A stretch of 64,000 nt of DNA from Planctomycetia bacterium (GTDB lineage: Bacteria > Planctomycetota > Planctomycetia > Pirellulales > UBA1268): contig JAPLNR010000074.1 of the NCBI GenBank assembly GCA_026401035.1, positions 1 to 64,000 on the forward strand, in the 5' to 3' direction. Below, piece after piece: positions 42,224 to 51,260 of the stretch; the first letter of the stretch is position 1, and each line of letters starts with the position of its first letter. The position numbers were made by a program, and so were the translations under genes. A model generated the notes under the pieces. It did no database searches. It was not told the origin of the DNA and saw only the letters and a list, made by a program, of their open reading frames with translations.

Positions 42224-42301
42224 GGGGGGCTCTTCTGGAAACGGCGGCAACCGCCTGAACGGGTGGATCCGCTTGGCACGCAGGACACATGGGTGGACTC
42301 A

Positions 42302-42700
42302 ATGAAAGCGGCGGAAATGAAGGGCTTCAAGGTCGCCTTGGAGGCCTTGCGGGCACGGCTGCGGGGGGACGTCTCCACGATGGCTGACGCGGCCCTGAGA
42401 AAGACCCGGGCGGAAGCCAGCGGCGACCTGTCGAGCATGCCGATCCACATGGCGGACATCGGCTCCGATGCCTATGAACAGGAATTCACGCTCAGCCTGA
42501 TGGCAAGCGAGGAAGGCACGCTCGAACTCGTCGAGCAGGCCCTCGACCGGATTCGAGCCAGAACATTCGGCTCCTGCGAGGACTGCGGCAGCGTGATTTC
42601 GAAAAAACGACTCGAGGCGATCCCGTTCGCGGCGCTCTGCATCCGCTGTGCCGAGAAGCAGGAGCAGCCGGCGGCGTTCCGGCCGCGGCAGCCTCGCTGA
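42302..42700 (+). CDS. DksA/TraR-type zinc-finger protein
   Basis: This encodes 132 residues. A coiled-coil region (MKGFKVALEALRARLRGDV ... LELVEQALDRIRARTFGSC) precedes the four-Cys finger CEDCGSVISKKRLEAIPFAA followed by LCIRC, the standard C4 zinc finger of the DksA/TraR family. DksA-like proteins bind the RNA polymerase secondary channel and tune rRNA and stress transcription. The coiled-coil-tip acidic pair is not obvious. The ATG at 42302 is chosen because the sequence similar to the family begins there. Confidence 0.88.
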   Translation: MKAAEMKGFKVALEALRARLRGDVSTMADAALRKTRAEASGDLSSMPIHMADIGSDAYEQEFTLSLMASEEGTLELVEQALDRIRARTFGSCEDCGSVISKKRLEAIPFAALCIRCAEKQEQPAAFRPRQPR

Positions 42701-42763
42701 CGGGCTGCGTCGGTCATGTGGCGGAAAGTCGGCGAGCAACACCAGCGAGATGGATTTCGCGCA

Positions 42764-43375
42764 ATGACATGGAATGTTTTGCTCAGCCGGATGCTGTCCA
42801 TGAAAGATCGACTCCTGTTCGTGGCGATCGCCGGCTGTGCTGCAGCCATCGATCTCGTCACGAAATGGGCGATCTTTCAGCGGCTGGGGATGCCCGGCGA
42901 GCGGCCGGGGATCGTGCTGGTTCCAAAAATCCTCGCCCTCGAAACCAACCTCAACGAAGGGGCGCTCTTCGGCATGGGGCAGGGGATGGGGATGTTTTTT
43001 GCGGCCATATCGTGCGTCGCGATCGCCGGCATCCTGTATGTCGTGTCGCAGCCGGCCAATCGTGACGATCACTGGGTGATCCTCTCGCTGGCACTGATCA
43101 CGGGCGGCATCATCGGCAACCTCTACGATCGGCTCGGCCTGCCCGGCCTCAAATGGCATGCGCCGTTGAGCCGTGTCGGCACGCCGGTGCTCGCCGTCCG
43201 CGACTGGATTCACTTCCAGCTCGAGGGCATTATCGACTGGCCGATCTTCAACCTCGCCGACTCGTGGCTCGTGATCGGCGCAGGACTCCTGCTTTTGCTG
43301 TCGCTGCGACCGCCGGTCGCGGATCAGCCCGCCCGCACCGACGCGCCCACCGCCACGGAACGACCGATCACATGA
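42764..43375 (+). CDS. lspA: Lipoprotein signal peptidase (signal peptidase II)
   Basis: This encodes 203 residues from ATG 42764 (an upstream GTG at 42716 or the internal ATG at 42797 are alternatives). It has four predicted membrane helices, the conserved DLVTKWAIF after helix 1, LNEGALFGM, and the two catalytic Asp regions GNLYDRLGLPG and PIFNLADSWLV. An extended loop (about 30 residues) separates the two Asp motifs, as in other planctomycete LspA proteins. It removes signal peptides from prolipoproteins, of which this window encodes at least two. It overlaps the phosphatase gene by 4 bp. Confidence 0.93.
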   Translation: MTWNVLLSRMLSMKDRLLFVAIAGCAAAIDLVTKWAIFQRLGMPGERPGIVLVPKILALETNLNEGALFGMGQGMGMFFAAISCVAIAGILYVVSQPANRDDHWVILSLALITGGIIGNLYDRLGLPGLKWHAPLSRVGTPVLAVRDWIHFQLEGIIDWPIFNLADSWLVIGAGLLLLLSLRPPVADQPARTDAPTATERPIT

Positions 43376-44220
43376 CACTTTCACCACGATTCGCCACGGC
43401 GGTCAGCGGCCTCGGCGCAACCGTCCGACCCGAGACGCTCGTGCGGCTCGAGGCAGCGCTTGCGGCGGTGGACCTCGCCGGCCGCGAGACGCTTCGCTGG
43501 TTCAACGCCCCGACGCTGGCGGTCGAAGAGAAGGCGGACCTCTCGCCGGTGACGCAGGCCGATCATGCCGCCGAGGGAATCCTGCGGCAGCAATTGCTGG
43601 CAGCGTTTCCGCAGGACGCCTTCCTCGGTGAGGAATCGGGCACGGCGGCGGGCACCTCCGGCTACGAGTGGATCGTCGATCCGATCGATGGCACGAAATC
43701 GTTCATCCGCGGCGTGCCGCTCTATGCCACGCTCATCGGCTGTCGCCACGCCGGCCAAGGCATCGTCGGCGTGATCGCCATGCCGGCGCTCGACGAACTC
43801 GTCTTCGCGGCCGCCGGAGGCGGGGCCTGGCATGTCCGTGGCGCCGCTCCACCGACACGGGCGCGGGTGTCTTCGCGAGCCACGCTCGCCGAGGGCCTCT
43901 TTTGCACGAGCGACTTCACAGCGTTTGGAAGGCGGGCGGATGCCGCCGCGGGAACGGCCGCCCGCGGCCGGCTGGAAGCGGCCTGCCGCATCGCACGGAG
44001 CTGGGGAGACGGCTACGGCTATCTGTTGGTGGCGACCGGCCGGGCCGAACTGATGGTCGACCCGCTCATGAATGCCTGGGATGCAGCGGCCGTCGAGACC
44101 GTCATCACAGAGGCCGGCGGCAGATTCACCGATTGGCAGGGCCTGCCAAAAATCGATTCGGGGGAGGGGCTCGCCTCCAACGGGCTTGTCCATGCCGAGG
44201 CGCTGCGGCTGCTGCGGTAG
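43372..44220 (+). CDS. hisN: Inositol-monophosphatase family protein (histidinol-phosphatase-like)
   Basis: This encodes 282 residues. The Mg-dependent IMPase motifs are complete: FLGEESG, WIVDPIDGTKSFIRGVP and the C-terminal WDAAAVETVITEAGG. The DGTKSFIRG variant is typical of HisN-type histidinol-phosphate phosphatases rather than inositol phosphatases, so the last dephosphorylation step of histidine synthesis is the favoured role. It is coupled to lspA by an ATGA overlap. A 3'-phosphoadenosine phosphatase function cannot be excluded. Confidence 0.85.
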   Translation: MTLSPRFATAVSGLGATVRPETLVRLEAALAAVDLAGRETLRWFNAPTLAVEEKADLSPVTQADHAAEGILRQQLLAAFPQDAFLGEESGTAAGTSGYEWIVDPIDGTKSFIRGVPLYATLIGCRHAGQGIVGVIAMPALDELVFAAAGGGAWHVRGAAPPTRARVSSRATLAEGLFCTSDFTAFGRRADAAAGTAARGRLEAACRIARSWGDGYGYLLVATGRAELMVDPLMNAWDAAAVETVITEAGGRFTDWQGLPKIDSGEGLASNGLVHAEALRLLR

Positions 44221-44245
44221 GAAAGGCTTCACCCTGCCAAAAGGG

Positions 44246-44260
44246 GACGGGCGGCCCGTC
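44246..44260 (+). terminator. Hairpin after the phosphatase gene
   Basis: GACGGGC-G-GCCCGTC is a perfect inverted repeat 26 bp after the stop at 44220 and 101 bp before rpmB. No U-tract follows. A second small hairpin (GGACTT-CGCGA-AAGTCC, 44304-44320) lies in the rpmB leader. Confidence 0.4.
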
Positions 44261-44360
44261 AGCCCACTTAGCCTTGCGGGTTTGGCCTGAAAAGTTATCC
44301 TTTGGACTTCGCGAAAGTCCGTTTCCTCCAAGCTTCCCTCCAAGTAAAGAGCATTCAATC

Positions 44361-44681
44361 GTGGCACGTTCCTGTCAGGTCTGCGGCAAGGGTTTCTCGA
44401 TGGGAAACACCGTCACCATCCGCGGCAAGGCGAAATATCTCGGCGGTGTCGGCACCAAGGTCACGGGCATCACCCGCCGGAAGTTCAAGCCAAATCTGCA
44501 GCGGCTGCGAATCACTGTCGGCCGCGGCACCAGCACAACGGCCCTCGTCTGCACGCAGTGCATGAAGAGCGGCGCGGTCACGAAGCTCGTGCGGCAGCAG
44601 CCCTTCCGCCTGCCCAACGTCGAAAAGACCAAGGCCGTGGCCGAGGAAGCGGTTCCGTCCGGTCCGCGTGCCCGTCCGTAA
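44361..44681 (+). CDS. rpmB: 50S ribosomal protein L28
   Basis: This encodes 106 residues from a GTG start; VARSCQVCGKGFSMGNTV aligns with the invariant L28 N-terminus, so no other start is possible. The sequence continues KYLGGVGTKVTGITRRKFKP and RITVGRGTSTTALVCTQCMK. The pairs CQVC and CTQC form a likely zinc-binding four-Cys site of the C+ type. A C-terminal extension of about 25 residues is longer than in most bacteria. It precedes gatCAB closely. Confidence 0.96.
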   Translation: MARSCQVCGKGFSMGNTVTIRGKAKYLGGVGTKVTGITRRKFKPNLQRLRITVGRGTSTTALVCTQCMKSGAVTKLVRQQPFRLPNVEKTKAVAEEAVPSGPRARP

Positions 44682-44693
44682 GCACACCACACC

Positions 44694-44996
44694 ATGACAC
44701 TCTCCCGGCAGGAAGTCGCCAAGGTCGGGATGCTCGCGCGGCTTGCGCTCTCCGACACCGAACTCGACACGATGACGAGCGAACTGTCGAAGATCGTCGG
44801 CTTCGTGTCGCTGCTCGAGAAACTCGACACCACGCAGGTCGAGCCGCTCGCGCATCCGCTCGACACGCAAAACGTCTTTCGCGACGATATCCCGGCTCCG
44901 TCGCTCTCCACGGCCGAGGCCCTGCAGTCGGCCCCGCGGCACGACGGCGAGTGCTTCCTGGTGCCCGCCGTGCTCGGTGAATCGGGCGCCGCCTGA
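44694..44996 (+). CDS. gatC: Asp-tRNA(Asn)/Glu-tRNA(Gln) amidotransferase subunit C
   Basis: This encodes 100 residues. LSRQEVAKVGMLARLALSDT and the later VEPLAHPLDTQNVFRDD match GatC, which wraps between GatA and GatB and stabilises the complex. The gene lies 12 bp after rpmB and 41 bp before gatA, giving the order rpmB-gatC-gatA-gatB. The complex corrects mischarged tRNAs, implying the organism lacks one or both direct synthetases. Confidence 0.95.
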   Translation: MTLSRQEVAKVGMLARLALSDTELDTMTSELSKIVGFVSLLEKLDTTQVEPLAHPLDTQNVFRDDIPAPSLSTAEALQSAPRHDGECFLVPAVLGESGAA

Positions 44997-45037
44997 CCGC
45001 CCGAAAACCCGCCGCTTCCGCCTCGCCACCGCTGCCC

Positions 45038-46522
<1,485 letters not shown>

Positions 46523-46524
46523 CG

Positions 46525-48015
46525 ATGAACGCGACCGCCGCTTCCACCGCCGCGCCCTTCACGACGATCGTCGGCCTGGAAGTGCACGTGCAGTTGCAGA
46601 CCCTCACGAAACTCTTCTGCGGCTGCTCCACGAAATTCGGCGCTCCGCCCAACACGCAGGTCTGTCCGACCTGCCTCGGCCTGCCCGGCTCGCTGCCGGT
46701 GATGAACCGCCACGCCTTCGAACTCGCCCTCAAGGCGGCCCTCGCCCTCAACTGCCGGATCGCCGGGTTTACCAAGTGGGACCGGAAAAACTACTTCTAC
46801 CCCGACCTGCCGAAGGGCTATCAGATCAGCCAGTTCGACCTGCCGTTCTCTGCCGACGGGTTCCTGGAGGTGGTCGACCCGAAAGGGGCGTTTTCCCGCC
46901 GCGTCGACATCGTCCGCGTTCACCTCGAGGAAGACGCGGGCAAGAGCATGCACGACGAGGCCGCCGGCACGGCCGACACGCGGATCGACCTGAACCGCGC
47001 CGGCACGCCGCTGTGTGAAATCGTCACCCAGCCCGACCTGCGGAGCCCGCAGGAGGCCCGCGCCTGGCTCAACGAACTGAAACTCCTGCTCGAGTATCTC
47101 GGCGTGAGCGACTGCAACATGCAGGAAGGAAGCCTGCGGGTCGACGCCAACGTCAACCTCCACATCCCGCAGCCCGACGGGCGGATCGCCAAGACACCGA
47201 TCGTCGAGATCAAGAACGTGAACAGCTTCCGTTCCGTCGAGCGGGCGCTCGTCTACGAGACCGCGCGGCAGTGGGAGGAATGGCAGGCAACGAAGGCCGA
47301 GATGGGTAAGACGCCGAAGCAGACCCGGGGCTGGGACGATCCGGCGGGCGTCACGCGGGCCCAGCGGCACAAGGAGGAGTCGAGCGACTATCGCTACTTC
47401 CCGGAGCCCGATCTCGTGCCGGTGACGGTGTCGGAGCAGCAGCTCGCCGAGGTCCGATCCCGGATGGGAGAACCGCCGACGATCCTGCGGAAGACGCTCG
47501 CCGACCGCTGGAAAATCTCCCCCTACGACGCCGACGTGCTCGTGAATCAGGGCCGCGAACTCGTGGCCTACTTCGAGGACCTGGCCACCGCACTCGGCGA
47601 CGGCAAGGTGGCGAGCAACTGGATGCAGCAGGACGTGCTCCGCACGCTCAACGAGCGCGGCGGCACGATCGGCGAATTTCCCGTGCGTCCCGCCGCGCTC
47701 GCCGACCTGATCGGCCGCGTATCCAAGGGCGACTTCGACACCAGCCGCGGCCGCGAGATCTTCGCCGAGGTGCTCGCCTCCGGCCGTCCGGTGGCCGACG
47801 TCGTCGCATCGCTGGGGATCGCGGCCGTCGGCGACGACGAGCTCACGGCGCTCTGCCGCGAACTGCTCGCCGAAAACCCCAAGATCGTCGCCGACGTGAA
47901 GGGGGGCAAGGAGCAGGCCGCCGCCGGCCTCATCGGCCAGGCGAAGAAGAAAAACCCCAACGTCAATCCGGGCAAGGTCCGCGCGATGTGCATTGATCTC
48001 ATCCGCGCCATGTAG
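46525..48015 (+). CDS. gatB: Asp-tRNA(Asn)/Glu-tRNA(Gln) amidotransferase subunit B
   Basis: This encodes 496 residues; the frame is open far upstream, but the ATG at 46525 directly precedes the conserved start TTIVGLEVHVQLQT. It has zinc-binding Cys residues in FCGCSTKFG and VCPTCLG, the kinase-like motif DLPKGYQISQFD, the central VEIKNVNSFRSVERAL, and the C-terminal YqeY-like tRNA-binding domain. It activates the side-chain carboxylate of misacylated tRNA and amidates it. Confidence 0.97.
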   Translation: MNATAASTAAPFTTIVGLEVHVQLQTLTKLFCGCSTKFGAPPNTQVCPTCLGLPGSLPVMNRHAFELALKAALALNCRIAGFTKWDRKNYFYPDLPKGYQISQFDLPFSADGFLEVVDPKGAFSRRVDIVRVHLEEDAGKSMHDEAAGTADTRIDLNRAGTPLCEIVTQPDLRSPQEARAWLNELKLLLEYLGVSDCNMQEGSLRVDANVNLHIPQPDGRIAKTPIVEIKNVNSFRSVERALVYETARQWEEWQATKAEMGKTPKQTRGWDDPAGVTRAQRHKEESSDYRYFPEPDLVPVTVSEQQLAEVRSRMGEPPTILRKTLADRWKISPYDADVLVNQGRELVAYFEDLATALGDGKVASNWMQQDVLRTLNERGGTIGEFPVRPAALADLIGRVSKGDFDTSRGREIFAEVLASGRPVADVVASLGIAAVGDDELTALCRELLAENPKIVADVKGGKEQAAAGLIGQAKKKNPNVNPGKVRAMCIDLIRAM

Positions 48016-48060
48016 GGTAGGCTTCAGCCTGCCACTGCTTCATCCCGTCATACTGGGCCC

Positions 48061-48840
48061 ATGCCGCGGATCGTCACACTCACCACCGACTTCGGCACCG
48101 GCTCCGAATACGTCGCCGAGATGAAAGGCCGCTTGCTCCATGCACGGTCTTCATTCACACTCGTCGACATCGCGCACGACGTGCCCGCGCACGACATCCG
48201 TTGGGCAGCCTGGCTCGTCGGCCAGGCCTGCTTCGCCTTTCCCGCCGACACGCTGCACATCGTCGTCGTCGATCCAGGCGTGGGCACGGGCCGTCGGCTC
48301 GTCTGGGCGCGGATCGGCACCCAGGAGTTTCTCTGCCCCGACAACGGCCTGCTCACGCTGGCCTTGAGACGGTTTCCGCAGAGTGCCGCCCGCGCGATCG
48401 CCGTGCCGACCGACGCCGCGGCGACGTTTCATGGCCGGGATGTGCTGGCTCCCGCCGCAGTTCGGCTTCTCGACGACGAGCCTGCGGAAACGCTCGGGCC
48501 CGCCGTCACGGATCTCGCCAGGCTCCGCTGGCCCGAGCCCGAAGAAACCACCGCGGAGATCCGCGGCGAAATCATCCACGTCGACGCCTTCGGCAATCTG
48601 GTCACGAGCCTCCCCGCGGCGCTCCTGCCGCGGCTTGCGGCCGCCGGCCGGCTCCGGGTGGGCCCGCACGAAATCACGACGATCGTCCGCACCTACGGCG
48701 CTGCCGCGCCGGGCACGGCCGTCGCGCTCGTCGGCTCGCAGGGATACATCGAGGTCGCGGTCGTGGAGGGTCGGGCCAGTGAACTGCTCGCCGCCGGGCT
48801 CGGCACGGCGGTGATCCTTCCGGTGGCGGTGAGCCCATGA
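48061..48840 (+). CDS. SAM hydroxide adenosyltransferase (DUF62 family)
   Basis: This encodes 259 residues. The N-terminus IVTLTTDFGTGSEYVAEMKG, VVDPGVGTGRR and CPDNGLLTLA are the signature blocks of the DUF62 family, homologous to fluorinase and chlorinase but using water to split S-adenosylmethionine into adenosine and methionine. The stop overlaps bioA by 4 bp. BioA uses SAM as amino donor, so the pairing may reflect handling of SAM or its by-products, which is an inference. Confidence 0.92.
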   Translation: MPRIVTLTTDFGTGSEYVAEMKGRLLHARSSFTLVDIAHDVPAHDIRWAAWLVGQACFAFPADTLHIVVVDPGVGTGRRLVWARIGTQEFLCPDNGLLTLALRRFPQSAARAIAVPTDAAATFHGRDVLAPAAVRLLDDEPAETLGPAVTDLARLRWPEPEETTAEIRGEIIHVDAFGNLVTSLPAALLPRLAAAGRLRVGPHEITTIVRTYGAAAPGTAVALVGSQGYIEVAVVEGRASELLAAGLGTAVILPVAVSP

Positions 48841-50198
48841 GAGACGACCAGCCCACACCCGGCAGCGGACTCGAGGCATTCGACCGCCACCACGTGTGGC
48901 ATGCCTTCACGCAAATGCAGGAGTACGAGCCGCTGCTCATCGAGCACGGGGCAGGGGCCTGGCTCGTCGATACGGCCGGCAACCGCTACCTCGACGGCTC
49001 GGCCAGCATGTGGTGCAACGTGCACGGCCACCGGCATCCACGGCTCGACGCCGCGGTCATCGCCCAACTCGGCCGGGTGGCCCACACCACGAACCTCGGC
49101 CTTTCCAATCCCACGACGGTGGAATTCTCGCGGCGGCTCGTCGAGATCGCGCCGCCGGGATTGGAGAAGGTGTTCTTCTCCGGCGACGGGTCGAGCGCGA
49201 TCGAGGCGGCGCTCAAGATGGCCTTTCAATTCTGGCTGCAGGCCGAACCGCCGCAGCCCGCACGCACGCGGTTTGTCGCCATCGGCGAGGCCTATCACGG
49301 CGACACGCTCGGCGCGATCGGCGTCGGCGGCGTCGACCGGTTCACCGCGATGTTCGCCCCGCTCACGTTCGAGGCGCTCCGGCTGCCGTCGCCGGGCGGC
49401 CCGTGCCCCCACAGTGGCCGGCCGGCCCCGTCACTCGACGAGTCGCTCGCCGGGCTCGACCGGATTCTTGCCGACCACGGAAACTCAATCGCCGCGATCA
49501 TCATGGAGCCGCTCGTGCAGGCGGCTGCCGGCATCTACGTGCATCCGTCCGGCTTCCTGCGGGGCGTGGCCGATCTCGCGCGGCGGCACGACGTGCTGCT
49601 GATCCTCGACGAGGTGGCCACCGGTTTCGGACGCACCGGCACGATGTTCGCGTGCGAGCAGGAGGGCGTGTCACCCGACTTTCTCTGTCTCGCCAAGGGC
49701 CTCACGGGGGGCTACCTGCCGATGGCGGCCACGCTCACGACCGAACGGGTTTGGAACGCCTTCATCGGGAGCCATGCCGACCGGCGGACTTTCTTCCACG
49801 GCCACACCTATGGCGGCAATCCGCTGGCCGCCGCCGTCGGGATCGCGTCGCTCGATGTCTTTCGCGACGAGCGGGTGCTCGACTCGCTGCCGCCGAAGAT
49901 CGCGCGGCTGCAGGAGCACGTCGCGCGGCTCTCACGGCTCGATCACGTCGGCAATGTCCGGCAGTGCGGCCTCGTGGCCGGTCTCGATCTCGTGGCCGAC
50001 AAGGCCAGCGGCACGTCCTACCCGTGGCAGGAGAAGCGGGGCACTCTGGCCTGCCTCGCGGCCCGCAGGCACGGGGCGCTCCTGCGTCAGCTCGGCGACA
50101 CGGTGGTGCTCATGCCGCCGCTGTGCATCACGCTCGCCGAGATCGACCACCTCGCCGCCGCCGCCGAGGCGGCGATCCGCGAGGTGACCGATCAGTGA
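48837..50198 (+). CDS. bioA: Adenosylmethionine-8-amino-7-oxononanoate aminotransferase
   Basis: This encodes 453 residues. The class-III aminotransferase motifs [18 protein letters not shown] and [17 protein letters not shown] (PLP Lys) are complete. BioA-type features are [12 protein letters not shown] near the N-terminus and [16 protein letters not shown]. The enzyme makes 7,8-diaminononanoate in biotin synthesis, using SAM as donor. No other bio gene is in the window. Confidence 0.93.
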   Translation: MRDDQPTPGSGLEAFDRHHVWHAFTQMQEYEPLLIEHGAGAWLVDTAGNRYLDGSASMWCNVHGHRHPRLDAAVIAQLGRVAHTTNLGLSNPTTVEFSRRLVEIAPPGLEKVFFSGDGSSAIEAALKMAFQFWLQAEPPQPARTRFVAIGEAYHGDTLGAIGVGGVDRFTAMFAPLTFEALRLPSPGGPCPHSGRPAPSLDESLAGLDRILADHGNSIAAIIMEPLVQAAAGIYVHPSGFLRGVADLARRHDVLLILDEVATGFGRTGTMFACEQEGVSPDFLCLAKGLTGGYLPMAATLTTERVWNAFIGSHADRRTFFHGHTYGGNPLAAAVGIASLDVFRDERVLDSLPPKIARLQEHVARLSRLDHVGNVRQCGLVAGLDLVADKASGTSYPWQEKRGTLACLAARRHGALLRQLGDTVVLMPPLCITLAEIDHLAAAAEAAIREVTDQ

Positions 50199-50243
50199 CC
50201 GCGCAGGGCATCTCTCGCGGGGATCCTGAGGCAGAAGCCCGCC

Positions 50244-51242
50244 CTACTGCACCACTGACTTGCTGCCTTCGGTCGAGCCGCCGATCGGAGCCCCTTCGGG
50301 CATCGGGCGGCCGGCGGTCGGGACGCCGAGCCGGTGGAGCTCCTCGCGGAGCTTGCGGAATTCCTCGAAGCTGTCGGGATAGCACCAGAGCGTGACGGTC
50401 GTCTCGGGCGTGATGTTGCCAAGCACCTGATGAAAACGCGAGTGCGGCGCCAGGGCCTCCGCGGCCGTTTCACCGATGGTCTGGCTGCTCGACCGCACGA
50501 CCCATTCCCGGGAGCGGATCAGCACCTGGCCGCGGGCCTGGTCGATCTTTGCCTCGATCACGTAGTCGAGCGAGAAATCCTGGACGGGCCCCACCGTCTC
50601 GATCCGATTGGCCATCGAGGCAATCGAGTCGGAATGCCGGCGGGTCTGCGTTCTGGCGAGCTCGAAGAGTTCCGTGAGCGGGATGTAGGCGATGCGGCCG
50701 GCCTCGAGGCGAAAGTGCAGTTCGTCGCCGGTCACGGTGCGGGCGATCGGCGTCGGGTAGGCGAGCACCTCCTTCGTCGTCGTGGCCGCGGCGTGGGCGA
50801 TGCCATCGGCTTCGAGTGTGGTGCGCTCGATCTCCGCCTGAAGCTGCTTGCGGCGGGCGGCCGCTTCGGCGGCAGCAACCTTGCCGGCATCAGTCGCCTC
50901 CTTCTGCTTCTCGATCTCGACCTTTGCCGCGGCGACGGTGGTGGCCAGATGCATCCGCGATTCACCGGCCAGTGATGCGGCCGTGGCCACGGTGCGGGTC
51001 TGCTCGGCAAGCTCCTCGATCTCGCTTTCCGCCATGCTGGCGGTCTTCTCGAGGTCCTCGAGCTCCTGCCGGAGCGTCTCACTCTTCGCGGCCGCCTGCG
51101 GTACGGCCGTGAGGACGACCTGCTGCACGCGGGCTCCCACGACCATCACGAGGATGATGAGGATGCCCACGATGTTCGTGACGACGTCGAGGAACGAGTC
51201 CTGCCCGGCGGAGCTGGTGTCTTCAGGTTTTGGACGCGGCAT
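50244..51242 (-). CDS. TolR/ExbD-topology membrane protein with coiled coil (third gene of stator-like operon)
   Basis: This encodes 332 residues. One N-terminal transmembrane helix follows a short cytoplasmic tail: QDSFLDVVTNIVGILIILVM, with Asp19 at the place of the proton-carrying Asp of ExbD/TolR/MotB. Residues about 55-150 are a strong coiled coil (LRQELEDLEKTASMAESEIE, TTVAAAKVEIEKQKEATD). A periplasmic alpha/beta domain ends with ITPETTVTLWCYPDSFEEFR. It lacks a peptidoglycan-binding OmpA motif. It lies 18 bp after the 712-residue partner gene. Confidence 0.8.
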   Translation of the reverse strand: MPRPKPEDTSSAGQDSFLDVVTNIVGILIILVMVVGARVQQVVLTAVPQAAAKSETLRQELEDLEKTASMAESEIEELAEQTRTVATAASLAGESRMHLATTVAAAKVEIEKQKEATDAGKVAAAEAAARRKQLQAEIERTTLEADGIAHAAATTTKEVLAYPTPIARTVTGDELHFRLEAGRIAYIPLTELFELARTQTRRHSDSIASMANRIETVGPVQDFSLDYVIEAKIDQARGQVLIRSREWVVRSSSQTIGETAAEALAPHSRFHQVLGNITPETTVTLWCYPDSFEEFRKLREELHRLGVPTAGRPMPEGAPIGGSTEGSKSVVQ

Positions 51243-51260
51243 CGCGAGGGCCTTCCCGGC

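Noticed and set aside
44304-44320. Ribosomal-protein leader or riboswitch upstream of rpmB
   Set aside because: Only a 6-bp hairpin is visible; no known leader motif can be recognised.
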